Below, piece by piece: positions 24,520 to 32,062 of a stretch of 51,190 nt of DNA. The DNA comes from Phycisphaerales bacterium (GTDB taxonomy: Bacteria; Planctomycetota; Phycisphaerae; UBA1845): contig JACKHH010000025.1 in the NCBI GenBank assembly GCA_020639095.1, positions 1 to 51,190 on the forward strand. The letters are read 5' to 3'. Below the pieces are notes generated by a model, which did no database searches, was not told where the DNA came from, and saw only the letters and a program-made list of their open reading frames with translations. The translations under genes and the position numbers were made by a program. Positions within the stretch are counted from its first letter, which is position 1, and each line of letters opens with the position of its first letter.

Positions 24520-25393
24520 GGGCCCCGGTCTGGCGCCCGGGGTTCTGATTCGCGAAGAGTCGGTTTAGCTTTTCTGCGAGCAGCACGACCCGCGGCGAGG
24601 GAATCAGCACGTAGTCTTCGGTCAGGATATGCACCTCGTCCGATTGAACTGCCGGTACGCTCGCGACGGCTTGCCATTGCTTGAGCAGGGCTGCCCGCCG
24701 CGTGTCGTCGATTTCCTCGCCCGGCATCACGTCGAGGATGACATCAGGCCGGGCGGCGATCACTTCTTCGAGCCCGATCTGAGGATAGGCTACGTCGACG
24801 TTGCCAAACACGTTGTCGCCGCCCGCGAGTTCGATCACGCTGCTGAGGTACGACGGTTTGCCGACGGTGGTGAGCGGGGCGAGTCGGTCGGGGCTGCGGA
24901 GCACAAGCAGCACCCGAGGCCGGTGCTTCGGCGCCTTCGCACGCACCGCATCGAGGCGGTCGCGCAGCGACTTCGCGAGATTGGCGGCTTCCTCCGTGCG
25001 ACCGAGCAACCCGCCGAGTTCGTCGATGGTCGTGAACAGGCTGGGGAGCGAGTCGGTGCGGTCGATGTAGAGCACGATCTGCTGCTGTTCACACATGCGT
25101 TCGACGTGCGGATTGCCACCGCGTTGGATGACGAGGTCGGGTCTCAGCGCGAGCATGGCTTCGAGATCGGGGTCATCGAGCCCGCCGAGTTTGGGCAAAT
25201 CTTTGACCTCCGTCGGATACGTGGCGTACCGGCTCACGCCGACGAGCTTGTCGCAGGCACCGAGGGCACAGACGATTTCGGCATTGCTGGGGGCGTTGGC
25301 GATGATCCGGGAGAAGGTGGCGTCGCAGCCAGTATGCTGGGACGGACCGCCCGCGAGGACCAACGCGACGATGCACCCGCAAATCAGGTTCAT
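24500..25393 (-). CDS. ABC importer substrate-binding protein (BtuF/FecB type)
   Basis: A 297-residue product. I start at ATG 25393 (MNLICGCIVALVLAGG) because GGGAG lies seven bases upstream; the frame is open further but without a good site. The signal sequence has several Cys (ICGC and HTGC), so lipid anchoring is possible. The fold is the helical-backbone class III binding protein: NAEIVCALGACDKLVGVSRY (near 36-55), PDLEAMLALRPDLVI, then IDELGGLLGRTEEAANLAKS. It captures the metal chelate in the periplasm and delivers it to the permease. It is the first gene of the operon. The C-terminus ends in a diverged 28-bp repeat that provides the stop codon. I looked for a cobalamin riboswitch upstream and saw none. 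Confidence 0.9.
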   Translation of the reverse strand: MNLICGCIVALVLAGGPSQHTGCDATFSRIIANAPSNAEIVCALGACDKLVGVSRYATYPTEVKDLPKLGGLDDPDLEAMLALRPDLVIQRGGNPHVERMCEQQQIVLYIDRTDSLPSLFTTIDELGGLLGRTEEAANLAKSLRDRLDAVRAKAPKHRPRVLLVLRSPDRLAPLTTVGKPSYLSSVIELAGGDNVFGNVDVAYPQIGLEEVIAARPDVILDVMPGEEIDDTRRAALLKQWQAVASVPAVQSDEVHILTEDYVLIPSPRVVLLAEKLNRLFANQNPGRQTGAQSEPRP

Positions 25394-25789
25394 CCAGCCA
25401 CTCCCGGGGAACAGGTCAGTGAGGAACCAAGGACGCGGCTCGCAATTCGCGCCGCAAGCAAATCGCATTGTCTCGCCGACGATAAGAGGGTCAAGGAATG
25501 CGGATTGGCAACGGGTGGCATGGTCTGACGAAGTCAGGCCATGGTCGTCAGCGTTTCGGTCCCCGGTCTGGCCGCGCCCGACCGTGCCGCCCCGCAGCAT
25601 GCAACATGCGTCGCGAGCAACCGATTGCAACCTGTTTTGCAGAGGGCGGGTATAACCCGTAAACTCAGTGCTGCGGCGGAATTAAGTGCGCCGAAGCGGA
25701 TTAGTGTAGACAGACGTGCGCCGCTGATGAGAATGCACCGCACCCCGCCCCCTAAGCGGGAGCCGGAAATACAACGCGAGGAGACAAGG
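25394..25789. other. Divergent intergenic region with one strong palindrome
   Basis: No gene is convincing. A near-perfect palindrome is at 25519-25543, and CGGGT-ATA-ACCCG lies near 25648-25660. The region must hold promoters for the importer operon (left) and the cyclophilin gene (right), but no clear -35/-10 pair was found. Confidence 0.45.
25519..25543. repeat. 11-bp inverted repeat between divergent genes
   Basis: CATGGTCTGAC, loop GAA, GTCAGGCCATG: 11-bp arms with one T/G mismatch. It has no T-run and sits about 125 bp upstream of the binding-protein start. It could be an operator for a dimeric regulator (for instance metal-responsive) or an mRNA hairpin. Confidence 0.55.
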
Positions 25790-26989
25790 GTGGGACGCGC
25801 AGGTGTGAGGAACATGCGGTTGCCGGTGGTTGCAGCTCTACTGGCTGGGGGGCTCGCGCTTGCGCCGGTACGAGGCGACGGGTTCGCGGGGATCGAGGCG
25901 CTGGTGAGCGCGCCGGTCGCCAACATTCATCCGGGCAATCCCGTTCCGGTCCGTTTCACGCTGCACAATTCAACCGACAAACCAGTCGTGCTCAGCGTGC
26001 CCGATGCGGAACCGAAACCCCCGACCGCCGTCGCGCAGCTTCCACTCGCGCACGTATTCAGCGGCGCCGGTTTCGGTGGGGTGACGATTCGCGGTGACTA
26101 CGATCGCGTGTGGGCGGATGCGACCGGTTATCATGCACCGGCTGAGGCGGAGGAGTTGATCCTCGGGCCGCACGCGCTGGTGGGTACGGAGATCGATCTC
26201 GCGTCGTACTTCCCCGCGCTGCAATCGCCGGGACGCTATCGCATCGTATGGCAGCCGTACGGCGGGTTGCTCACGTCGAACCAACTTATCGTTGAAATCG
26301 CACCGCTCAAGCAGGCTGAGATCATCACCGACGATGGCGTGATGGTCGTACAGTTTTTCTACGAACTCGCTCCGAACCACGTCGCCAACTTCCTCGAATT
26401 GGCGCGTAATGGTTTTTACAATCAGAAGACGTTCCACCGCCTGGAGAAGGGGTATTTTATCCAGGGCGGCGATCCCAACGGTGACGGCAGCGGTATTCGC
26501 ACTGACGGGAAGAAGCTGACGGCTGAGTTCAGCGCGTACCCGATCGATCGCGGTACGGTCTGCATGGCCCGCCTGGAGAACGATCCCGATTCCGCAAGCT
26601 GCCAGTTCCTGATCGCGAACACGCGGATTCCCAGCTGGGATGGGCGGTATACCGTGTTCGGTCATCTCGTGGGTGAAGAGTCCGAGCGCACGCTGGATAA
26701 GCTGATGGCCCACGACGTCGACCCGGACACCGGCAGACCCGAGCGCACGATGTACATTCGCGCCGTCTCGCTGTCCGACGCGCCGCCACCGAACGAAGTT
26801 GCGCCACTGCAACAGTTGTCCGCGCAGCAGGCGCCGCTTCCGCCCGCACAGGCTCAGCCCCTCCCGGTGCAACCCGCGCCGATGCAGCAGATGACGCGCC
26901 AGCCGCTCCCGCCGCGACCAACGCCCACGCCGCAGAATGAATCGCAGCGCATCGAAGTGCGGCAGATGACCGACGTCACGCCCGACTAG
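25790..26989 (+). CDS. Exported cyclophilin-type peptidyl-prolyl isomerase with Pro/Gln tail
   Basis: A 399-residue product. GTG 25790 has GAGGAG six bases upstream, which decides it over ATG 25814. A signal peptide (MRLPVVAALLAGGLALAPVRG) is followed by an all-beta N-domain (about 35-170). A cyclophilin domain covers about 177-327: VVQFFYELAPNHVANFLELA, TFHRLEKGYFIQGGDPNGDG, GTVCMARLENDPDSASCQFL, RYTVFGHLVGEE. It accelerates cis-trans isomerisation at prolines, presumably in the periplasm. The last 70 residues are Pro/Gln-rich (PLPPAQAQPLPVQPAPMQQM). Oddity: the usual GSQFFI is CQFLI, so the Gln remains but the Ser is replaced. Confidence 0.9.
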   Translation: MGRAGVRNMRLPVVAALLAGGLALAPVRGDGFAGIEALVSAPVANIHPGNPVPVRFTLHNSTDKPVVLSVPDAEPKPPTAVAQLPLAHVFSGAGFGGVTIRGDYDRVWADATGYHAPAEAEELILGPHALVGTEIDLASYFPALQSPGRYRIVWQPYGGLLTSNQLIVEIAPLKQAEIITDDGVMVVQFFYELAPNHVANFLELARNGFYNQKTFHRLEKGYFIQGGDPNGDGSGIRTDGKKLTAEFSAYPIDRGTVCMARLENDPDSASCQFLIANTRIPSWDGRYTVFGHLVGEESERTLDKLMAHDVDPDTGRPERTMYIRAVSLSDAPPPNEVAPLQQLSAQQAPLPPAQAQPLPVQPAPMQQMTRQPLPPRPTPTPQNESQRIEVRQMTDVTPD

Positions 26990-27035
26990 GCGCAAGTCTT
27001 CGCGGCTTGCGAAGGAGCTTCCTTCCGCATTGTGG

Positions 27036-27054
27036 TGCAGGCTTCCAGCCTGCA
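27036..27054. repeat. TGCAGGCT-TCC-AGCCTGCA hairpin repeat
   Basis: Identical to 4641-4659, including the TTGTGG flank. It lies 47 bp after the cyclophilin gene stop and may double as a terminator. Confidence 0.8.
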
Positions 27055-27171
27055 TGCTGTTTGTCGCAGCTTCGTTTCGGATTTGCCTCCCGCACCAGCC
27101 GTTTCTATCATCGACCGTCAGCCGGGCAACTACGCTCCATTGGGAAAATCAAAACCGGAGGTCTCAAGCTG

Positions 27172-28479
27172 ATGCGCAGAGGATGCATACTCATCGCCGC
27201 GGTCGCGGTAGCGGTCGTATTTGCCCAGGCAGCCACCGTTCGCGCCGACGATTGGCCACAGTGGCGCGGACCCACGCGCGACGGTGTCTGGCACGAAAAG
27301 GGCATCGTCGAGAAGTTCGCGGAACCGCAGCTTCCGCTGCTCTGGCGCGCACCGCTCGGCAGCGGGTACACCGGCCCGACGGTCGCGAACGGCAAGGTTT
27401 ACGCCACGGATCGCGTCATCGCCCCCAAGCAGATCGAGCGCGTGCACTGCTTCGATGCCGCCACCGGCAAAACGGTCTGGATGCATGAATATGACTGCGC
27501 GTACCGTGACGTCGGCTACGATGCCGGCCCGCGCGCGTCCGTGCTCATCGACGACGGCAAAGCCTATTCGCTGGGCACGATGGGCAACTTCATCTGCTTC
27601 GACGCCGCCACCGGCGAAATCCTCTGGCAAAAAGACCTCAACGCGGAATACAAAATCCGCATGCCCGTCTGGGGCATCGCCGCGTCACCGATCATCGAGG
27701 GCGACCTGATCATCGTGATGATCGGCGGTGAGAACGGCGCATGCCTCGTTGCGTTCGATCGCAAGACCGGCAAGGAAGTGTGGAAGGCGCTCGACGACAA
27801 CGCGTCGTACTCCGCGCCGGTGGTGATCGAGCAGGCGGGCAAGCGCGTGCTGGTGTGCTGGACGGGCGAACGCGTCGTCGGCCTCGACCCCGCGACGGGC
27901 AAGGCGTACTGGGCGGAGGATTTCGTTCAGCGGCGCATGATCATCAACATCGCCGATCCGGTGAAGAGCGGCGACTACCTGTTCATGAGCAGCTTCTTTG
28001 ACGGCTCGCAACTGCTCAAGCTAGATCACGACAAGCTCGGCGTCAGCGAAGTATGGCGGCGAATGGGCGAGGACGAGCAGCACACCGAAACCCTGCACAC
28101 GATCATCGCGACCCCGTTCATTCAGGGCGACTACGTTTACGGCGTCGACAGCTACGGCGAGTTGCGCTGTCTCAACCTGCTGACCGGCGACCGCGTCTGG
28201 GAGGACCTGACTGCCGTGCCCAAGGCACGCTGGGCGACGATCCACTTCGTGAAGCACGATGACGACGTGTGGATGTTCAACGAACGCGGCGAACTGATCA
28301 TCAGCAAGGTTTCGCCCGAGGGATTCCACGAGATAAGCCGGGCCAAGCTCCTCGAACCGACCATGGGCCAGCTCCCGCGTCGCGGTGGCGTCTGCTGGTC
28401 GCATCCCGCGTTCGCCAATGGCTGCGTGTTCGCCCGAAACGACAACGAAATCGTCTGTGCGGACCTGAAGAAGCGCTGA
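27172..28479 (+). CDS. Exported PQQ-like beta-propeller protein
   Basis: A 435-residue product. ATG 27172 has GGAGG ten bases upstream. The signal peptide MRRGCILIAAVAVAVVFAQA ends near TVRADD. The mature start DDWPQWRGPTRDG is the classic opening of planctomycete PQQ-propeller (outer membrane assembly BamB-like) proteins. Repeats of the type CFDAATGKTVWMHEYDC and AFDRKTGKEVWKALDDN occur about every 45-60 residues. No quinoprotein dehydrogenase catalytic signature is evident, so a binding or scaffold role is more likely than an enzyme. It stands alone after the cyclophilin gene. Confidence 0.85.
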   Translation: MRRGCILIAAVAVAVVFAQAATVRADDWPQWRGPTRDGVWHEKGIVEKFAEPQLPLLWRAPLGSGYTGPTVANGKVYATDRVIAPKQIERVHCFDAATGKTVWMHEYDCAYRDVGYDAGPRASVLIDDGKAYSLGTMGNFICFDAATGEILWQKDLNAEYKIRMPVWGIAASPIIEGDLIIVMIGGENGACLVAFDRKTGKEVWKALDDNASYSAPVVIEQAGKRVLVCWTGERVVGLDPATGKAYWAEDFVQRRMIINIADPVKSGDYLFMSSFFDGSQLLKLDHDKLGVSEVWRRMGEDEQHTETLHTIIATPFIQGDYVYGVDSYGELRCLNLLTGDRVWEDLTAVPKARWATIHFVKHDDDVWMFNERGELIISKVSPEGFHEISRAKLLEPTMGQLPRRGGVCWSHPAFANGCVFARNDNEIVCADLKKR

Positions 28480-28601
28480 TCGCGAGCGAGCGAGTCGACG
28501 CGGGTGGCAGGGACAAGCTCTGCGTGTCCGTGGTGCGATAAGCTGTGAGTTACTGTGAGCATTGAACCGTCGATGAGCGACGCGTTTGCCCGCGATTTCC
28601 A

Positions 28602-28622
28602 CTGACAAGCAGAGCTTGTCAG
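28602..28622. repeat. CTGACAAGC-AGA-GCTTGTCAG hairpin
   Basis: A perfect 9-bp stem with a three-base loop; its right half is the inverse of 28512-28523. Confidence 0.75.
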
Positions 28623-28916
28623 CGCAACCCGACGCGGACCGCGTTCTCGGGGCAAAGCGGGGTGGAATTTCCCGTCGGCAGCGGTATGGTGTACACTTCG
28701 GTTCGCGGCTGATCTGGTGAGCACAGGCCCGGTCAGCCAGTGGTGAAACTATCACGTGGTGGCGAACATTGACGGCCGGGTCCCATGCAGTGGGCTCCGC
28801 AGACATCGGGTCAGGCTGGAGACAGAGCAGCCCACCTGTTGAGTTCAGGTGCCGTGGAGTCACCTGGCCGTCATTGATCGCCACCGCGTTTCGTTGTTCC
28901 TCTGGGATCAGTCATT

Positions 28917-28969
28917 TGTGGGACCGGCTTTCCAGCCGGTCTAGACCGGGCGGGGAAGCCGGTCCCACA
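28917..28969. repeat. Long hairpin repeat, GTGGGACCGGCTT family
   Basis: TGTGGGACCGGCTT (28917-28930) pairs exactly with AAGCCGGTCCCACA (28956-28969). The loop contains its own smaller pairing. The same terminal sequence, with TTTT for CTTT, forms the hairpin at 38419-38470. Confidence 0.85.
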
Positions 28970-28995
28970 TCGCTTTGTCCAGGTGCACGTGAGTC

Positions 28996-30174
28996 ATGGG
29001 TTACGAGGTTCTCGCCCGAAAGTATCGCAGCCGGACGTTCGACGAGATCGTCGGACAGGGCGCGATCGCGACCACCTTGAAGAACGCGGTCGAGACCGGG
29101 CGGATCCACCACGGCTACCTGTTCACGGGTACGCGCGGGGTCGGCAAGACGTCGATGGCCCGCATCCTGGCGAAGGCGCTGAACTGTTTCGCGTTCGACG
29201 CGCCGACGACCACGCCATGCTGCGAGTGCGAGTTGTGCCAGCGGGTGGCCGAGGGGGGCGACCTCGACGTCGTCGAGATCGACGCCGCGAGCAACACCGG
29301 CGTGGACAACATCCGCGAGCTGCGCAGCAATGCAGCCTACCGACCGGCTCGCGCCCGCTTCAAAATTTACATCATCGACGAAGTACACATGCTCAGCACG
29401 GGCGCGTTCAATGCGTTGCTCAAGACGCTTGAGGAACCGCCCGAGCACGTGAAGTTCATTCTCGCGACGACCGAAGCGCACAAGGTGCCCGCGACCATCA
29501 AGAGTCGCTGCCAGCGGTTCGACTTCCGCAGCATCAGCCCGGCGGACATCGCCGAGCAGTTGAAGATGATCCTCGCGCGCGAGGAGATCACCGCGGACGA
29601 GGTGGTGATGCGTCGCATTTCGCGGCTGGCGAATGGCTCGATGCGCGACGCGCTATCGCTGCTCGATCAGTTGCTGGCGTATGGCACGCGTGAACTCACG
29701 GAAGCGCTGATGGAGGAACTGCTGCCGACGGCGCACGACGCGGTGATCTACAAGCTGGTCGAGTCGCTGGCCGACGGTGATGCTGCCGGCGCGCTGTGTG
29801 CGGTGGATGAATCGCTCGGTGGGGGGCAGACGGCTGCCCGGTTCTGCGACATGCTCGTGGAGCATTTGCGATCGTTGATGCTGCTGCGCGTGTGCGGCGG
29901 CGATACCGACATGGTCGATCTCGGGCAGGCGATTCGCGAGCAGCTTGTCGCTCAGGCTGAGCGGTTCGATGCCGCGACATACGTCTACATGATTGCATTG
30001 CTTGAGGAGGTCCGTCGACAGGCAAAGGCGACAAGCGCGCCGCGGGCACTTGTGGATGCCGCGGTCGTACGATTGTCGATGACCTCGGCATTCAGCGGGA
30101 TAGACGACATTCTCGCACGGGTCGATGGAGCGCCGGCTGCTGAGCCGGCAAAAAAAAAACTGAACGTCGCCTGA
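28996..30174 (+). CDS. dnaX: DNA polymerase III clamp-loader subunit, gamma-type product
   Basis: A 392-residue zero-frame product with the AAA+ clamp-loader ATPase. Walker A is GTRGVGKT (45-52). A zinc module has Cys64, Cys75 or 76, Cys78 and Cys81 (CCECELC). Walker B is KIYIIDEVHML (about 125-135), then LLKTLEEPPEHVKFILATTE and KVPATIKSRCQRFDF follow. It loads the beta clamp onto primed DNA. The zero frame ends at TGA 30172-30174, just after a run of ten A (30150-30159). A slip of -1 there continues in an open frame to 30575, so this stop-ended form is probably gamma and the slipped form tau. It is followed by ybaB and recR, a classic bacterial cluster. Confidence 0.95.
   Translation: MGYEVLARKYRSRTFDEIVGQGAIATTLKNAVETGRIHHGYLFTGTRGVGKTSMARILAKALNCFAFDAPTTTPCCECELCQRVAEGGDLDVVEIDAASNTGVDNIRELRSNAAYRPARARFKIYIIDEVHMLSTGAFNALLKTLEEPPEHVKFILATTEAHKVPATIKSRCQRFDFRSISPADIAEQLKMILAREEITADEVVMRRISRLANGSMRDALSLLDQLLAYGTRELTEALMEELLPTAHDAVIYKLVESLADGDAAGALCAVDESLGGGQTAARFCDMLVEHLRSLMLLRVCGGDTDMVDLGQAIREQLVAQAERFDAATYVYMIALLEEVRRQAKATSAPRALVDAAVVRLSMTSAFSGIDDILARVDGAPAAEPAKKKLNVA
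30150..30159 (+). other. dnaX: A10 slippery run in dnaX
   Basis: Ten consecutive A encode the three Lys before CTG-AAC-GTC-GCC-TGA. Thermus dnaX uses a run of nine A for transcriptional slippage, and E. coli uses A AAA AAG for ribosomal frameshifting. Either route would put ribosomes into the -1 frame here. A sequencing or assembly error in the homopolymer is the alternative. Confidence 0.75.
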
Positions 30175-30575
30175 CGCCGCAAGCGAATGCGGGTCCAGCT
30201 GTGCAGCAGGCACCGCCCGCGCGCAGTGCGGTGGTGAGTCCGCCGAGACCGCAACAATCGGCACCGCCGCAGCGCCGCGAAGTGCAGCCGCAGAAAGCGC
30301 AACCGCCCGCGACGAATCGACCCGCACCGCGAAGATCGGGTGCGATCGGCGGAATATCGGCTGAGGAACGCAAGCGACTGATGGCGGAACCGTTGGTGCG
30401 GCGAGCGGTTGAACTCAGCAACGGGTCGATCGTTGACGTGGTTCGGCGAATTCCCAACGCGGCTGCGCCGAACGGCGGCGAGGTTGAGGACGATGCGGGC
30501 GTCGTGGATGACGCGGACGACGCGGTGGTATCGGCTGCTGAAGATTCCGATGACGATGGTGGGCAGGCTGTTTGA
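30156..30575 (+). CDS. dnaX: DnaX tau-type C-terminal extension in the -1 frame
   Basis: After the A run, the -1 frame stays open for about 139 codons to the stop at 30573-30575. The product begins KTERRLTPQANAGPAVQQ, has a Pro/Gln/Arg-rich linker, and then EERKRLMAEPLVRRAVELSN and an acidic end (EDSDDDGGQAV). The EPLVRRAVEL stretch resembles the final helix found at the C-terminus of many full-length DnaX proteins. Joined to the gamma part it gives a protein of about 526 residues, suitable for tau, which bridges polymerase and helicase. It has no start codon or ribosome site of its own where the match begins. Confidence 0.75.
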   Translation, partial: KTERRLTPQANAGPAVQQAPPARSAVVSPPRPQQSAPPQRREVQPQKAQPPATNRPAPRRSGAIGGISAEERKRLMAEPLVRRAVELSNGSIVDVVRRIPNAAAPNGGEVEDDAGVVDDADDAVVSAAEDSDDDGGQAV

Positions 30576-30580
30576 TTGAC

Positions 30581-30632
30581 GTGCAGGCAAGATGCCCGCA
30601 CCACAAGTGCAGGCAAAATGCCCGCACCACAA
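30581..30632. repeat. Two 26-bp direct repeats before ybaB
   Basis: Two adjacent units starting GTGCAGGCAAGATGCCCGCA and ending CCACAA, with one mismatch. Two more units lie on the other side of ybaB at 31140-31194. Each unit has an imperfect hairpin (TGCAGGCA and TGCCCGCA). Confidence 0.85.
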
Positions 30633-30709
30633 TGACTTGGCAGTGTGCCCGTACTATAAATGAAGAATAACGCGTCGTGCTGACGCCGGTAGTTGAGGAT
30701 TGAACAGAC

Positions 30710-31045
30710 ATGTTTGGTGGTTTCGGAAACATCCTCGATCTCATGAAGAACGCCAAGGACATTCAGGCGCGGATGGCGGCGTTACAGAATGATCTGGCAA
30801 ACCGGCGATACGACGCGGAGACCGGTGGCGGCGCGGTCCGCGTGGTTGTCGACGGGAAGGGCGCGGTGGTTGACGTGAAGATCGACCCGAGCGCGACCGG
30901 TGATGTGGAACTGCTCGAAGACCTGCTCAAGTCGGCGATGTCGTCAGCCACCTCGCGGGCGCACGAAGCCATGCGCGAAGAGCTGTCCAAGATGACCGGC
31001 GGACTGAATCTACCGGGCTTGGAAGGCATGCTGCCACCGAGCTAA
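30710..31045 (+). CDS. ybaB: YbaB/EbfC-family nucleoid-associated protein
   Basis: A 111-residue product of usual length: MFGGFGNILDLMKNAKDIQA, then VVVDGKGAVVDVKIDPSA and LLEDLLKSAMSSATSRAHEA. YbaB dimers bind DNA and shape the nucleoid. The position between dnaX and recR is conserved in many bacteria and supports the call. Unusually, repeat clusters flank it on both sides (30581-30632 and 31051-31194). Confidence 0.93.
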   Translation: MFGGFGNILDLMKNAKDIQARMAALQNDLANRRYDAETGGGAVRVVVDGKGAVVDVKIDPSATGDVELLEDLLKSAMSSATSRAHEAMREELSKMTGGLNLPGLEGMLPPS

Positions 31046-31050
31046 CCAAA

Positions 31051-31106
31051 CCGATCCGCGATTGTAAGGGAGCGGAACAATCCGAGCCGCGACTGTCAGG
31101 GAGCGG
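31051..31106 (+). repeat. Tandem pair of the dispersed 28-bp repeat
   Basis: A shortened copy (31051-31075, with GATTGTAAGGGAGCGG) is followed by a full copy (31079-31106, TCCGAGCCGCGACTGTCAGG). It begins 5 bp after the ybaB stop. Confidence 0.85.
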
Positions 31107-31139
31107 GGAAAAAGCAAGCAGCACAAGTACTCAACAACC

Positions 31140-31194
31140 GTGCAGGCAAGATGCCCGCACCACAACCGTGCAAGCAAGATGCCTGCACCACGAA
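31140..31194. repeat. Two more 26-bp repeat units before recR
   Basis: Unit three (31140-31165) matches the first unit at 30581 exactly. Unit four (31168-31194) has three or four changes. Together with 30581-30632 they bracket ybaB. Confidence 0.8.
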
Positions 31195-31213
31195 CACAGT
31201 ACGCAGGTAACGC

Positions 31214-31816
31214 GTGGGAACTGGCGACATTGAATCACTCGAACGCCTGAAGAAGGCGTTTCAGGAGCTTCCCGGCATCGGCCAGCGCAGTGCCGAGCGG
31301 TTGGCTTTTCACATACTCCGCGGCACGCGTGAAGATGCGGGCCGCCTCGCCGACGCGATCCTCGCGGTCAAAGACAACGTCTTCCACTGCCAGACCTGCT
31401 TCAACCTCACCGAGGAAGACCCTTGTCCGATCTGTCGCAGCCACGCGCGCGACCAATCCGAGATCTGGGTCGTCGAACAGCCCAAGGACGTCATCGCGCT
31501 CGAGCAAACCGGTCTCGTGCGCGGCGTGTATCACGTGCTCATGGGGCACATCGCACCGCTCGAAGGCGTCGAGCCGGGCGACCTCACCATCGACGCGCTC
31601 GAACGTCGCGTCCGCGCCGCCAAACCGCGCGAAGTCATCCTCGCGACCAACCCAACGGTCGAGGGCGATGGCACCGCGCTGTACATCGAAAGCCTGCTGC
31701 GTGATTGCGGCGTGAAGGTGACGCGCCTCGCACGCGGGCTTGCCGTGGGCTCACAGCTCGAGTACGCAACGGTGAGCATGCTGGAGGCTGCCATCAGAGG
31801 CCGGGGCAGCATTTGA
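31214..31816 (+). CDS. recR: Recombination protein RecR
   Basis: A 200-residue product of usual length from GTG 31214 (AGG about seven bases upstream). The N-terminal helix-hairpin-helix is LKKAFQELPGIGQRSAERLA. The zinc motif is CQTCFNLTEEDPCPIC (about 59-74). The Toprim part includes IWVVEQPKDVIALEQTG and EVILATNPTVEGDGTALYIE, ending in LARGLAVGSQLEYA. RecR works with RecO and RecF to load RecA at gaps. It follows dnaX and ybaB, as in many bacteria. Confidence 0.96.
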   Translation: MGTGDIESLERLKKAFQELPGIGQRSAERLAFHILRGTREDAGRLADAILAVKDNVFHCQTCFNLTEEDPCPICRSHARDQSEIWVVEQPKDVIALEQTGLVRGVYHVLMGHIAPLEGVEPGDLTIDALERRVRAAKPREVILATNPTVEGDGTALYIESLLRDCGVKVTRLARGLAVGSQLEYATVSMLEAAIRGRGSI

Positions 31817-31967
31817 GCACGTTAGCGCCGTTTTTCCCGCACTCATCCGCATCTCCAGGTTTCCCCGATATCCGATAATAGACCGCATTCGTCGGCGTAT
31901 TCGTTAATCTGCGCATGATTTGCGCGAAGATTCCGGCGATGTGCGGGCACGACGCCACGCGGTGACA

Positions 31968-31976
31968 TGATATAAT
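31968..31976 (+). promoter_or_regulatory. Extended -10 promoter element upstream of rpoN
   Basis: TGATATAAT matches the extended -10 consensus TGnTATAAT exactly. No good -35 lies 17 bp upstream, which is acceptable for an extended -10 promoter. Transcription would start near 31983, giving a leader of about 80 bases to ATG 32063. Confidence 0.5.
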
Positions 31977-32062
31977 GCACCAGCGTGAATTCGCGCTACG
32001 ACGGAACGTGTTGCGTTGTTTTTCGGACGTGCGCACGCATCGCGGTGGATTAGAAAACGATA

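Larger units (their letters stand above)
28480..28995. other. Intergenic region with hairpin repeats upstream of dnaX
   Basis: No coding sequence is supported in 516 bp. GACAAGCTCTGC at 28512-28523 recurs in inverted form inside a perfect hairpin at 28602-28622. A long hairpin at 28917-28969 is of the same family as the one at 38419-38470. No strong promoter was found for dnaX. Confidence 0.5.

Noticed and set aside
25394..25680. Cobalamin riboswitch upstream of the importer operon
   Set aside because: I looked for the B12-box core (CxGGAxACCTGCC type) on the minus strand and found no convincing match. The palindrome at 25519 is not that element.
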